Shown here piece after piece: positions 34,380-46,053 of a stretch of 64,000 nt of DNA (its first letter is position 1; every line of letters starts with the position of its first letter). The position numbers and the translations under genes are program-made. The stretch spans positions 353,933,486 to 353,997,485 of the forward strand of contig CM061142.1 in NCBI GenBank assembly GCA_030789695.1, in the 5' to 3' direction. The notes beneath the pieces were generated by a model. The model was not told the DNA's origin. It was given only the letters and a program-made list of their open reading frames with translations, and ran no database searches. Source of the DNA: Scilla litardierei (Eukaryota; Streptophyta; Magnoliopsida; Asparagales; Asparagaceae).

Positions 34380-37300
34380 GTGGCGGCAGAAGAGAGAGCC
34401 CCCCCGGAGGAAGGGGGACGGGAACCCCTGGCGAACCGCGATAAGGAGGAGCCACGCCCCCCAAGGGCGCTCATGCGTATTGAGATGATAACTGGAGGCC
34501 CTTCCTCGGCGGGGCGGGCACCCGCCATCCTGGAGGCCGGGGCCCGACAGGTGATGACGGCAGCTGCCGGCCACCGACCGAAGCGAAGAAGGACACACCG
34601 ACCCCCCATCACCTTTACCGAGGAAGACTGGCAAGAGACGCGGAGCCAGAACAACGACGCTCTCGTCATCGAGGCTCGGGTCGGGGCGGTTGACGTCGGC
34701 CGGCTCCTGATTGACACCGGAAGCTCCTGCAACATCCTGTTCCTGTCAACGGTCGAAAGGATGGGGTGGGGGCGCGCAGACCTAGAGCCCTGCGTGGGCC
34801 CTGTGGCCAGCTTCACCGGCCATGAGATCCCTACCGAAGGAACGATCACCTTGCCCATGACACTGGGGGAGGAGCCGAGGATCGTCACCAAGGAAACGCT
34901 TTTCGTCATCGTCGACATCGCGTCGGTGTATAACAGAATCATTGGACGCCCATATTTGACGGCCATCGAGGCGCTCCCCAGCCTGCAACATCAGACGATG
35001 AAGTTCCGGACCCCGCGGGGGGTGGGACAGGTGCGGAGAGGTCGAGGGGTGCCCCAAGACCACAACCGTGTGCCGTCCCCGCCTGGGGGCCCCAGGCGGA
35101 CACTGACGCCACTCGTCCCCGACGAAAGGGAGGACTTCTGCGACCAGCGGCCGACCCCGGCCGAGGAAGTAGAGGAGGTCCCAATAACCTCTGACGAGGG
35201 GAGAGCCGTCTCCATCGGGATGAAACTCCCCTCCGCCTTGAGGGCGGCCCTCGTCACCCTGCTCCGGGAGAACGCGGACATATTCGCATGGTCACCAGCC
35301 GACATGCCCGGGGTGGACCCGGCGGTAATCTCCCACAGGTTGAATGCGGACCCAGAGGCCCGGCCTGTTCGACAGAAGAAGAGGAGTGCGGGGGGCGAAA
35401 AGAAGAGGGCAGCCGAGGAAGAAGTAGAGCGGCTCCTCGAAGCCAAGTTTGTTCGGCCGGTGGACTACCCCGACTGGCTCGCCAACGTCGTTCTAGTGAA
35501 GAAGCCCAGCGGGAAGTGGCGCATGTGCGTTGACTTCACTGACCTCAACAAGGCTTGCCCGAAGGACAGCTTCCCTCTGCCCAGGATCGACCTCTTGGTG
35601 GACCAGGCGTCCGGTTATGAGTTGTTGAGCTTTATGGACGCCTTCTCGGGGTACAACCAAATACCGATGGCGGAGGAGGATGAGGAGAAGACGTCCTTCG
35701 TCACCGATAAAGGCACCTTCTGTTACACCAAGATTCCCTTTGGGCTGAAGAACGCCGGGGCGACTTATCAACGGATGGTTGACCGGATTTTCGGCCCTCA
35801 GGTAGGGCGAAATTTGGAGGTCTACATCGACGACATGCTGGTGAAGAGTGGAAGGGCCCTCGACCACCTCAACGACTTGCAGGAGACCTTCCAGAGGGTC
35901 CGCCGATACAACCTGAGACTAAACCCCGCGAAATGCATCTTTGGCGTGCAATCGGGAAAATTCCTGGGCTTCATGATAACGAAGCGGGGGATCGAGGCGA
36001 ACCCCGACAAGGTGACGGCCCTCACCGGTATGACGGAGCCCCGGACGATCCGGGACTTGCAGCGACTGAACGGCCGGATTGCTGCTCTGGGACGATTCCT
36101 GTCGAAATCGGCAGAGAAGTCGCTCCCCTTCTTCAGGGTCTTACGCACGGCCTTTGGCGAAGCTAAAGACAAGAGGAAGGTGATCCCGTGGGACGACGAC
36201 TGCACGCGGGCGTTCGCGGAGCTGAAAGCATACCTACAAGGCCCACCGCTCCTCGCACGACCGGAGGAAGGTGAACCCCTGGGGTTGTACCTGGCGACCA
36301 CCGAGGAGGCTGTTAGCTCCGTCCTAATCAAGGAGGAAGGAGGGGTGCAACGCCCTGTTTACTATGCCAGTCGGATCCTCCGGGATGCGGAGACTCGTTA
36401 CAGCCCCATCGAAAAAGCCGCCTACTGCCTAATCACCACCGCTCGAAAGCTCCGACCCTATTTCCAGGCCCACCCCATAACCGTCCACACCAGCATGCCC
36501 CTCGAAAAGAACCTGAAAAGACTGGAACGGTCAGGGAGGATGCTCAACTGGAGCGTCGAGCTCAGCGAGTTCGACATAACGTACAAAGCTCGGACGGCGA
36601 TCAAGGGTCAGGCGCTGGCCGACTTCGTGGTGGAATGCACCACGGAAATCCCGCCGGGAGACCAGATAGAGCAACCGTCGGCGCCCACGTCCCCCCAGAG
36701 GATCGAGGCGGGCGAACCCTCAGCGCCCTCCCCGACGACGGCAGGCGAATTATGGACCATCCACGTCGACGGCTCCGCGACGGGCTCCGGAACAGGAGCG
36801 GGAATCGTCATTCAGACTCCAGACGGATGTTCGTTGGAATACGCCCTACGCTTCGACTTCCCGGCCACCAACAATGTCGCGGAGTATGAAGCCGCGGTTA
36901 ACGGGTTAAAGCTCGCCAGGGCGGTCGGGGCGACGAACGTGTTGCTCCTGAGTGACTCCCGTCTCGTCATCCAACAGATCCTGGGGGGCTTCGAGGCCCG
37001 AGAGGAAACCATGAAGCGGTACCTGAATCGCATCCAGATCGAACTCCGCAAGTTCAAGAAAGCGGACGTGCAACACCTGCCTCGCTCCAACAACCTCCGG
37101 GCAGATGCCCTGTCTAAGCTGGCTTCCTCCTCAGCGGCCAAGATCGGGAAGGCAATCTACGTCGAAAGCCTGTCGACACCCTCCATCAATGAAGGGGAAC
37201 TGATGTGCACGGGCACGATGACGTCCTGGATGACCCCCATTGTGAAGTATTTAGAGACAGGTGAACTACCCGAGGAGCGGTTGCTGGCTAAGCAGGTGGA

Positions 37301-37838
37301 GAGACGGGCTCTGACGTTCGTGCTCCTCGACGGAGTGCTGTACCGCCGCCGCCGCGCCAATTTCGACGTCCTGCCCTACCTGAAGTGCTTGGGACCGGAA
37401 CAGGCCGAGCAGGTCATCCGCGAGGTGCACGAAGGCTTCTGCGGAAACCACCACGGCGGGCGCACCATCGCCCACAAGATAATGCGCCAAGGGTACTACT
37501 GGCCGACGATGATCCGGGATGCGGTACTATACGTCAAAAGGTGCGAGGCGTGCCAGAAATTCTGCCGACGGACGACTGCACCTCCGGCCAACCTGATGCC
37601 CATCTTGAGCCCGGTCCCCTTCGCCAAGTGGGGACTCGACATCCTGGGGCCCTTCCCAAAGGCCTCCGGGGGAAGGAAGTATCTAGTCGTCGCCGTGGAC
37701 TATTTCACAAAATGGGTCGAAGCAGAGCCGCTGGCGCGGATCACGTGGACGGACATGAAGGGCTTCATCTGGCAATCCGTCATATGCCGCTTCGGGATTC
37801 CCCGTTCCATAGTCACGGATAACGGGCGGGGGGATTAA
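34380..37838 (+). pseudogene. Tat pol: protease, RT, RNase H, second RNase H, integrase (truncated)
   Basis: Open for 1152 codons, in frame with gag; the true start is upstream, beyond the gag stops. Protease: LLIDTGSSCN with catalytic Asp at about codon 112. RT: VVLVKKPSGKWRMCVDF, FMDAFSGYNQI and active site YIDDM at about codon 482 (35823). RNase H: DAETRYSPIEKAAYC region. Second RNase H: IHVDGSATGSG (Asp about codon 797), EYEAAVNGL, LLSDSRLV, LRADALSKL, so all four acidic positions are present; this archaeal-type domain defines Tat. Integrase: HHCC finger (VHEGFCGNHH...CEACQKF), GLDILGPFP and VTDNG. The frame is lost just after VTDNG at 37830. In active relatives the product copies RNA into DNA and inserts it. 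Confidence 0.95.
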
Positions 37839-38433
37839 ACTCCAATTCGCATCAGTCGCCCACCCACAGTGCAACGGAATGGTGGAGGCCGCGAATAAAT
37901 GTATCTTGAACCCGATGAAGAAGAAGGTGGACGCCGCCCTGGGAGCATGGGTCGATGAGCTACCAGGGATCCTATGGTCCTATCGCACCACCCACAAGGC
38001 CTCGACCGGAGAAAGTCCCTTCATGCTAGCGTACGGATCGGAGGCGGTTGTACCTGTGGAAATCGGCGAAGAGACGCTCCGGCTAAAACTCTTCGACGAA
38101 GAAATCAACGGAGAAGGGCTCGGCCTCAGTCTTGAGCTGATAGACGAGGTCCGGGACAGGGCCCTAACCAGCCTCGTCAAACACAGCCAGAGGATGGCCC
38201 GATACTACGACTCCCGGGTGAAACCGCGGACTTTCAGGATCGGCGATTTGGTCCTCCGCGACGCCACCTTCCGCCCCGAGACTGCGCAGCGGGGAAAGCT
38301 GGCCGCCAAATGGGAGGGGCCCTACACGGTCATTGACATTGTCGGACCGGCCACCTACATCCTTGCCACCCCCGAAGGGAGCGAGCTGGCCCACCCTTGG
38401 AACGCGAAACATCTGCTGAAATTCTACCAATAG
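37831..38433 (+). pseudogene. Tat integrase C-terminal part, frameshifted
   Basis: It continues the integrase in another frame from about 37831. HPQCNGMVEAANK holds the third catalytic residue (Glu), then LWSYRTTHKASTGESPFML and the C-terminal RVKPRTFRIGDLVLR and KWEGPYTVIDIVG, which form the DNA-binding end domain. It ends LKFYQ at a TAG (38431-38433). The spacing between the second catalytic Asp (VTDNG) and the Glu is far below the usual 35 residues, so a block of the core was deleted at the junction near 37830. The enzyme would be dead even if the frame were kept. Confidence 0.93.
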
Positions 38434-38529
38434 TTGTGAGTTTCTCTTTTTTCGCGCAATATACACATCTACATGTTTTTCCCAACCTGGTTGTTCCTAC
38501 ACAAATTTTGCAGTTCGCTAAAACTCCGA
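38434..38529 (+). other. Short spacer between pol and satellite array
   Basis: About 96 bp of unique AT-richer sequence between the pol stop and the first partial 81-bp unit. It places the array inside the 3' UTR of the element. Confidence 0.85.
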
Positions 38530-40661
38530 ACCTCTGGGGCAGGGCCAACCCTAGCCACCCAAACCAGAGAAGGGCACGGGCCGGGCTACACGCCCGCTCC
38601 CCCCCTCCAGACCTCTGGGGCAGGGCCAACCCTAGCCACCCAAACCAGAGCAGGGCACGGGCCGGGCTACGCGCCCGCTCCCCCCCTCAAGACCTCTGGG
38701 CAGGGCCAACCCTAGCCACCCAAACCAGAGAAGGGCACGGGCCGAGCTACGCGCCCGCTCCCCCCCTCCAGACCTCTTGGGCAGTGCCAACCCTAGCCAC
38801 CCAAACCAGAGAAGGGCACGGGCCGGACTACACGCCCGCTCCCCCCCCCCTCCAGACCTCTGGGGCAGGGCCAACCCTAGCCACCCAAACCAGAGAAGGG
38901 CACGGGCCGGGCTACACGCCCGCTCCCCCCCTCCAGACCTCTGGGGCAGGGCCAACCCTAGCCACCCAAACCAGAGAAGGGCACGGGCCGGGCTACGCGC
39001 CCGCTCCCCCCCTCCAGACCTCTGGGGCAGGGCCAACCCTAGCCACCCAAACCAGAGAAGGGCACGGGCCGGGCTACGCGCCCGCTCCCCCCCTCCAGAC
39101 CTCTGGGGCAGGGCCAACCCTAGCCACCCAAACCAGAGAAGGGCACAGGCCGGGCTACGCGTCCGCTCCCCCCCTCCAGACCTCTGGGGCAGGGCCAACC
39201 CTAGCCACCCAAACCAGAGAAGGGCACAGGCAGGGCTACGCGCCCGCTCCCCCCCTCCAGACCTCTGGGGCAGGGCCAACCCTAGCCACCCAAACCAGAG
39301 CAGGGCACGGGCCAGGCTACGCGCCCGCTCCCCCCTCAAGACCTCTGGGGCAGGGCCAACCCTAGCCACCCAAACCAGAGGTGGGCACGGGCCAGGCTAC
39401 GCGCCCGCTCCCCCCTCCAGACCTCTGGGGCAGGGCCAACCCTAGCCACCCAAACCAGATAAGGGCACGGGCCGGGCTACGCGCCCGCTCCCCCCCTCCA
39501 GACCTCTGGGGCAGGGCCAACCCTAGCCACCCAAACCAGAGAAGGGCACGGGCCGGGCTACACGCCCGCTCCCCCCCTCCAGACCTCTGGGGCAGGGCCA
39601 ACCCTAGCCACCCAAACCAGAGAAGGGTACGGGCCGGGCTACGCGCCCGCTCCCCCCCTCCAGACCTCTGGGGCAGGGCCAACCCTAGCCACCCAAACCA
39701 GAGAAGGGCACGGGCCGGGCTACGCGCCCGCTCCCCCCTCCAGACCTCTGGGGCAGGGCCAACCCTAGCCACCCAAACCAGAGAAGGGCACGGGCCGGGC
39801 TACGCGCCCGCTCCCCCCCCTCAAGACCTCTGGGGTAGGGCCAACCCTAGCCACCCAAACCAGAGCAGGGCACGGGCCGGGCTACGCGCCCGCTCCCCCC
39901 CTCAAGACCTCTAGGGCAGGGCCAACCCTAGCCACCCAAACCAGAGGTGGGCACGGGCCGGGCTACGCGCCCGCTCCCCCCCTCCAGACCTCTGGGGCAG
40001 GGCCAACCCTAGCCACCCAAACCAGAGCAGGGCACGGGCCGGGCTACGCGCCCGCTCCCCCCCCCCTCATGACCTCTGGGGCAGGGCCAACCCTAGCCAC
40101 CCAAACCAGAGGTGGGCACGGGCCGGGCTACGCGCCCGCTCCCCCCCTCCAGACCTCTGGGGCAGGGCCAACCCTAGCCACCCAAACCAGAGAAGGGCAC
40201 GGGCCGGGCTACGCGCCCGCTCCCCCCCCTCCAGACCTCTGGGGCAGGGCCAACCCTAGCCACCCAAACCAGAGCAGGGCACGGCCCGGGCTACACGCCC
40301 GCTCCCCCCCTCAAGACCTCTGGGGCAGGGCCAACCCTAGCCACCCAAACCAGAGGTGGGCACGGGCCGGGCTACGCGCCCGCTCCCCACTCCAGACCTC
40401 TGGGGCAGGGCCAACCCTAGCCACCCAAACCAGAGAAGGGCACGGGCCGGGCTACGCGCCCGCTCCCCCCCTCCAGACCTCTGGGGCAGGGCCAACCCTA
40501 GCCACCCAAACCAGAGAAGGGCACGGGCCGGGCTACGCGCCCGCGCCCCCCCTCCAGACCTCTGGGGCAGGGCCAACCCTAGCCACCCAAACCAGAGAAG
40601 GGCACGGGCCGGGCTACGTGCCCGCTCCCCCCCCTCCAGACCTCTGGGGCAGGGCCAACCC
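38530..40661 (+). repeat. 81-bp satellite array (about 26 units) in Tat copy 2
   Basis: The unit is the same as at 1-5826. The array starts abruptly with ACCTCTGGGGC after the pol spacer and ends with GCCAACCC before GAGGGGGG, as in copy 1. The last unit has TACGTGCC in place of TACGCGCC in both copies, so the 3' border unit is conserved while the copy number differs (about 26 against at least 72). Confidence 0.97.
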
Positions 40662-40939
40662 GAGGGGGGCCACGTACCCCTGACTCGGAAAAACAAAAGA
40701 AAACGGGGGCACGCGAACCGGGACAAAATGACATCAGTTCCCGAGTCGACGGCCCCGATGGGACTCGGCGAAACGAAAGGACGCTCGCGAAACACACCAC
40801 CATTAATGATGCGCTCCAAAAGAGGACACGCAAGAGCCACCTGGCCAAGGCGGTTTCCCACAGGCGCGAATTCGAGGAGCCCATTAATAATGCCAGCTCA
40901 GCGCAATAAATAAGGGAGAAACCGTCAACAAGATCTACC

Positions 40940-40945
40940 TATAAA
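40940..40945 (+). promoter_or_regulatory. TATA-like box, first 3'-region module (copy 2)
   Basis: Counterpart of 6105; TATAAA before a long C-run. Confidence 0.35.
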
Positions 40946-40990
40946 GAGGCCATCCCCCCCCCCCCCCCGGAAGAGAAAAAATCAACAGAC

Positions 40991-41836
40991 ATGAAAAACC
41001 GCCACTTGATCCCCCCACCCTCCGGGAAAAGGGCTGAGATACACCGCCCTAAAAAAAGAGAGGTCACCGGCCATCAATGGTTCCCGCCGCCCAGAACGGC
41101 GGTGCCTAGATCCCCAGCACCACTAACTGGATATTCCGCTTACAAACGGATCGCTATCCGGATATTCCGCTTACACACGGGAAATCCACCTTTCACGCCT
41201 CCGTCCCATAAACGGGGACGAGGCGGAGAAAGAATGGCATCCGTTCAAAGTAATCTGGGCAGGCGAGAGCCCCCAGCGCTGGCCGGCCAGTACCTCCTCG
41301 CCCTCGACCTCCATCCGAGGACCTCGGCAAGGCTGCATCCCCGACAAGCCCAAACGGCGACTCCTGGCATGTCAGCTCGCCGAGGCGCCATCGGGCTCGG
41401 GACCCCACCCTCTAACCGAAACAGCGAGGCGTGGGGCAGCGGGGAACGGCCCGATGCTCAAGAACCTCCCCAGGGGGCAAGGCGGGGCAAGCCGGCTTCC
41501 CTTCTCAGCGCCTATACCGGACCGAGGAAAACCCTGTCCGCGAAAAAAGACAAGGCAGCGGAGGGAAGGCGGCCCGGTCGGCAAGGTACCCCCCACCTAT
41601 CCCGAGCCAAAGAGACCTCGCAACACTTCAGCCCAGACGGCGGCCCCTCGCCTCCGCGCCAAGATCGGCTCAAGACAACTTGCCCACACGGCCCGCGGAA
41701 GCCCCAGGACCCGGCGGTCATTAGGCCCGTGCGACCAGGCAAGGACAGCTCTAAAGCCCCTCCCCGACTCGGTTCTGACCCGACAACGGGCGACGAACTA
41801 AAAACTAATGTACAAGCTGTGGCCCAGCACTCATAA
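40991..41836 (+). CDS. Uncharacterised 281-codon reading frame in Tat 3' region
   Basis: ATG-started frame that encodes a basic, Pro/Arg/Gly/Ser-rich protein without a domain, signal peptide or membrane segment that I can recognise. It lies between the satellite array and the 3' LTR, about 46 bp after the TATA-like box at 40940. In copy 1 the homologous frame is stopped at codon 143 by one substitution. Additional ORFs in this position are known in Tat elements, which is the only reason to list it. The composition makes a chance frame at least as likely. Confidence 0.2.
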   Translation: MKNRHLIPPPSGKRAEIHRPKKREVTGHQWFPPPRTAVPRSPAPLTGYSAYKRIAIRIFRLHTGNPPFTPPSHKRGRGGERMASVQSNLGRREPPALAGQYLLALDLHPRTSARLHPRQAQTATPGMSARRGAIGLGTPPSNRNSEAWGSGERPDAQEPPQGARRGKPASLLSAYTGPRKTLSAKKDKAAEGRRPGRQGTPHLSRAKETSQHFSPDGGPSPPRQDRLKTTCPHGPRKPQDPAVIRPVRPGKDSSKAPPRLGSDPTTGDELKTNVQAVAQHS

Positions 41837-42498
41837 ATTTAAACGAAAACATTGTTCTTTAAATATCATAGCATGTGTCTATCCCCCCATGCCAAGCACC
41901 GGGCGAGCAACGCGCCGCCCCGCCTAACTGACCTAGGACACCTACGAAATCTGGGACGCACAGTCCCGCTCCCCCTACTCCCTGAAACCCACCAACAACT
42001 TTCCCCATGGCGAAAGGGGTGCACTGGGGCTCGCCTCGCGTAACCGATTCGGCCAGACACCAAATCAGGATAGACCAGTGCGTCCCATCCCGAACCCGTT
42101 CGAGGCCGCCCCAAATGCAACACGGGAAGACAACATCCCCCTCCCCCAGACAGGACACGGGGATGTTGGGGGCATAATGGGATAATGTGTAAATTGCGTA
42201 GCTCCCGCAAGAAGCCAAGACACGTGACCCGGATCGGACCGGTCGCAAGATAGAAACCCCGAAATATACGCCCTGTCCTGAAATGACAGCGGCCTTGTCC
42301 CGTCACAACAGCGCCCCGATGCGACTCAATGAAAGGACGCTGGTTCAACACGCCATCAACAGCAACACGCCCCCCAAGGGGCCAGAGTGCCGGATACCGC
42401 CAGGAAAAAGTGATTCCCGAAGCGCGTGATTCCGCAGAGCCCATGAGCGACGCTAATCCACGGCGTTACCTAAGAGAAACCCGTCTGCAACACCTCGC

Positions 42499-42506
42499 TA
42501 TAAATA
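42499..42506 (+). promoter_or_regulatory. TATA-like box, second 3'-region module (copy 2)
   Basis: TATAAATACCCC, counterpart of 7661, in a context like the LTR TATA box. Confidence 0.45.
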
Positions 42507-43561
42507 CCCCTATCCAGAGGTCAGGGTAAAGGAGGAAGAAAGACGGGATTCCTCTCCCCTCACTCCGGGCATAAAGTGGCCCTAAACGCCCCACCGAGCT
42601 ACGAAAAAAGCCGATAGCCACCGACGAACTTCACTTCCCCCGACGATGGGCGCCACGGCCCCGCCACCTCCGTCCGGATATTCCCCTTACACGCGGAAGG
42701 CCTCGCCCGCCAGCTTGCCTCCTGCTTGTTACTGTATCAAAAGGCAGGTTCAGACGGCCGCCCGCGTGCCGCAACACCCCAGTTAACGCCTTCACCTTCG
42801 GCGATCCCGACAGGGTGTTGGGGGGAAACCCCCCAACTGCTCCCCCTGCGGCACCGCCACCGCCACCTCGTCCTCGACCTCCCCGGGGTTCCCCCCTCGG
42901 TGCGCGGGGCCCCCAGCAAAGCCGAACGACCCTCCAGCACGACAGCGAGGCAGGATGCGAGGAAGCGAGGAAAGGGAAAGGAAGAGGTCCCCCTCCTACG
43001 ACCGAGGGTCGGCCCCCTAAGCCGAACCGCCACGGAAAGGCACCGCCCTGACGCAGGGATCTGCTCCTCCGACGAAGCGAACAACAAATGTGGACAACCC
43101 TCCGTCCCGACCGCCGCTCGGGCCGCACCTTCTCCTGGTGTTGTAAATATCACCTAGATTTCCGATAAAGACTGACTTATAATGTTCCCCCTTCCGAACT
43201 CCTCCCCCTAAGCCCCAACGCGCATCCGCTGGAAGGTCTACCGGGCACGGCCCGGCCGAAGTTCCGCAAAAACTGCAAACACGTCCGATGAACGCCTCTC
43301 AACAAGAGCCCTAATATTCTCAAAAAGTCGAGCTCCCCCGAAATCCGACTCAATAATCGCCAACAACGACACCTCGCTAGAGACAACGCCCCGCTTGGCT
43401 CACACTCCGGAAGAAACCACGCGAGCCCACTATAGCGGGACACATCCCGTAGGACCAGCATCCCCCCTAAGCTCTGATCCGAGCCCGGGCCACGTTAAAA
43501 GATAGTGTCGCGGTAGCGTTACGCCATCCGAGACGAACCGGGCTTCCGCCTCGCACTCGAA

Positions 43562-43574
43562 TGCCGGGGGCAAT
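43562..43574 (+). promoter_or_regulatory. Polypurine tract of Tat copy 2
   Basis: TGCCGGGGGCAAT abuts the 3' LTR, same as in copy 1. Confidence 0.7.
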
Positions 43575-44520
43575 TGTTACGACCTAAAGATCGTAGGAGC
43601 CCGACTCCCGCCCGGATCCGTTAACATACCCCATCAACTCATCTTTACACAAAAGGGCCGCCGCCCCGAAAATCCGGGGCATCATGGAGACAGGCGCGCC
43701 TTGCAGCGCTCCCCGAACCGGCCGGGGCGGACCCCCGCAGCCGGCTGAGGCGGACCACCGCAGCCGGCCGACTCTTAGTCCGACGCTAACGACAAACAAC
43801 CTAAGGATAAGGACACCTGACACATACGTCACCCGACCATCCGACAAAGCACCCCCTGACGGAAGAGCCGCCTGACATAGCGCTTTCGCTTTCGGCTCTG
43901 ACATCCCGACAAAAGCACCTCTTGGCCGTTGCGCCGCCTGACAGAGGCAGGTCAGAAACTCCTGTTCCCGATGTCCTTGTCCGAAGCTTCCGCTGACAAC
44001 CGAGCCAGCTCAGCGTGCCAAGTCATCATCCGTCAGGTATAAATACCCCCCCTCCTCTTACGAAAAGGGGGTTGCTGCAGAATTCTCTCTCATTCAACTA
44101 TTCACACACGAGTGCAAAGGTCTTCCATATATTTGTTCTCCCACCTATAGCTCGCCACGCGCGGTCGACACACCGTTAGTCCGACCAGCGTGACCAGCCC
44201 CCCATTTTCAGCCCTATCACTGACTTAGGCATCGGAGGGGCTAAGGGTTGAACCCCCAACCCAGCCCTTCTGACGAGTTGTTCGTGTTGCAGGAGAGCTC
44301 GCCTATCAACACCAGTCGGCGTCACCCCCCTGCCGTTCAACCTTGTCCAGCCGCATCCGGCGAGATTCAGCCCCACGACCATCACTGGCGTCGAGATCGA
44401 CTTCTTCACCCCACTAATCGCTTGTCAAATAGCCTACCTAAACCCCCTTCTCCACATAACCACCGTGCCCTTGGTTCCCATTAATACAAATTCATTGTAC
44501 GCGAGTTCCACCTCGTAACA
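43575..44520 (+). repeat. 3' LTR of Tat copy 2 (946 bp)
   Basis: TGTTACGACC...CTCGTAACA, followed by the TSD GTGTT. TATA box at 44038-44045. Confidence 0.97.
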
Positions 44521-44787
44521 GTGTTGATTCTCACTAGCCTAAGAATACCAAGAGTACTTATTCAGGGCTAGCTCTACATGGATGAGCGTATTAGACCTGA
44601 CGTCGTGAGGAGGGTAGTATTTTAGTTTGCTGCCACTTAGATAGATGGTGTGTGTGTGAGAGAGTTCACCTCTAGCATTGACATATTCACGACTCGTGAG
44701 TGTGAGTGGCTTGAAAGGCTGATCGTCAAGTTTTCCTGCCTAGTTCCTCCCACTTTTCATCTCTAGTCTTGCTCGGGGACGAGCAAG

Positions 44788-44806
44788 AGTCTAGCTTGGG
44801 GGAATT
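44788..44806 (+). promoter_or_regulatory. Polypurine tract of Athila-P
   Basis: GTCTAGCTTGGGGGAATT lies directly before the LTR start TGTTAGATATATTG. It follows GACGAGCAAGA, as in Athila elements of other plants. Confidence 0.8.
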
Positions 44807-45940
44807 TGTTAGATATATTGTCCACCCATTTTATCCACCTTTTTCCCGTGTTTTTCTCGGTTTATTTTGTGCCAATGCCTTTATTTTTACCGCTTTTTAT
44901 TTTATTTTTCACTTTTATGCTCGGGGTTCTTTTCTCTATGAGTTGCAGGTGATTAAGCACAAAACGGGGCATTTTAGGTAGTATAAATACCGAAGGAGGG
45001 AGAGCGAGGAGAGGAGAGGACTTGGTCGAGCTTTGGAGACCAATTAGAGAAGAAAGAGGCATGACACAGCCATGCACGCACTTGCACGGCCGTGTCAGTG
45101 CACCAAGTGCAAGGAAAGAGCTGTAGAAGATCGGCCCGGCCTCTACACGGCTATGCCACAATTATTCCAGAAGGCTGAAAAGATGCACGGACGACTTGCA
45201 CAGCCGTGCTAAATTACAGCAACAGAGGCAGCTGAATGTAGAAGTTGGATGATATGGCCGTGCCGATTAGAGGGACAACCGTAGAGGCTGATGACGGCAC
45301 ACATGTACCCTAGGTCGTAGGCCTTGACACGGTCGTGCTGCTTATCAACCCGGCCGTGCACAAGGCTTTCTATTTAAATAAATCTATGTAACGAACAAAT
45401 GGGGTTTTCAACTATTCAGAGCTTTTATTGGGCGTTTTTGGGACGAATTTCTTGGCCTTCCTTTTTGCTGTTTTTGATTGTAAGAACCCTTGATCCTTAT
45501 TTTAACTGGTTGTTAGCTTCTATTTCTCTATTGCATTGCTATTTAATTGTGTTGATTGTCATTTCCTAGTTCATTTTTATACTCGTTAGCTATGAACCCT
45601 ATTGTTTTGACTTCATTAGTTTTAGCTATGATTATTGAGTAGTTTATTAAGCTAAGGCCATGTAGAGCCCTATTGTAAGAATTGATTGTGATGGATCGCC
45701 CAAAATATTGACCCATTGTAGATTTTAGTCCCGATTTAGGATTGGATGATGAGCATAATTCAATTCATTCTATTAGGGTGCTATACAATCCTAACCGACA
45801 ACTAACCCTTGGGGTTCTAATTTGATATCCCTAACAGATGATTGACTATCTAGTGCCCGACGCCAACGACCAATCTGGCACACTCACTAGAAACAAATAT
45901 TGTGGTGATTGACTAACCATCGGGACTACGATAGGGATCC
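44807..45940 (+). repeat. 3' LTR of Athila-P (right end estimated)
   Basis: Starts TGTTAGATATATTG. It holds a cluster of CACGGCCGTG-like words at 45060-45362, a TATA-like TATTTAAATAAA near 45367, then an AT-rich U5 region. The exact 3' end cannot be fixed because no second LTR is in the window. Confidence 0.65.
45060..45362. repeat. Cluster of CACGGCCGTG-like near-palindromes in Athila-P LTR
   Basis: About eight words of the form GCACGGCCGTG, CACAGCCGTGC, ATGGCCGTGCC, CACGGTCGTGC and CGGCCGTGCAC in 300 bp, just upstream of the TATA-like box. It matches the cluster at 28240-28560. Confidence 0.75.
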
Positions 45941-46053
45941 AACTGTATCAGAGAGCTCATCAAGAGTTGCTACCATCAGGAGGAGATGTGGGTGGCTGTG
46001 GCGATCATGGAGGGGGTGCATGAGGAGGAGAGAGGGTCTAGCCGCGGGGTAAT
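45941..46053 (-). mobile_element. Athila-M fragment left of the copia insertion
   Basis: On the minus strand this continues the reading direction of the Athila-M downstream ORF across the copia insertion. The duplicated target GTAAT is at 46049-46053 and 53942-53946. The left border with Athila-P is estimated. Confidence 0.5.

Larger units (their letters stand above)
40662..43574 (+). other. Non-coding 3' region of Tat copy 2
   Basis: Nearly identical to 5827-8737. Differences seen by eye are scattered substitutions, a longer C-run (17 against 8) near 40954, and a short deletion near 42325 (CTTAACATAACG here reads CTCAATG). No known domain. Confidence 0.75.
31480..44520 (+). mobile_element. 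Complete Ty3/gypsy Tat-type LTR retrotransposon, copy 2 (13.0 kb)
   Basis: LTRs of 945 and 946 bp (TGTTACG...CGTAACA) flank the element. The host duplication GTGTT lies at 31475-31479 and 44521-44525. Internal order: primer site, gag, protease, RT, RNase H, second RNase H, integrase, 81-bp array, 2.9-kb 3' region, polypurine tract. A second RNase H between the first and integrase, and a long 3' region with tandem repeats, are marks of the Tat lineage. The element cannot move by itself: three in-frame stops in gag and a deletion in integrase. By eye the LTRs differ at roughly 15-20 positions, so insertion is fairly recent. Confidence 0.96.
44526..45940 (+). mobile_element. Athila-P, right part (end of 3' UTR and 3' LTR)
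   Basis: Continuation of 27669-31479 after the Tat insertion. It ends with the Athila landmark GCTCGGGGACGAGCAAG followed by the polypurine tract and LTR. The right border near 45940 is estimated: beyond it the minus strand reads as the downstream ORF of Athila-M. Confidence 0.75.

Noticed and set aside
41859..43128. Antisense frames of 129-192 codons in the Tat 3' region (and 7016-7463 in copy 1)
   Set aside because: Gly/Arg/Cys-rich by composition, no domain, and similarity between two recent copies is no evidence of selection.
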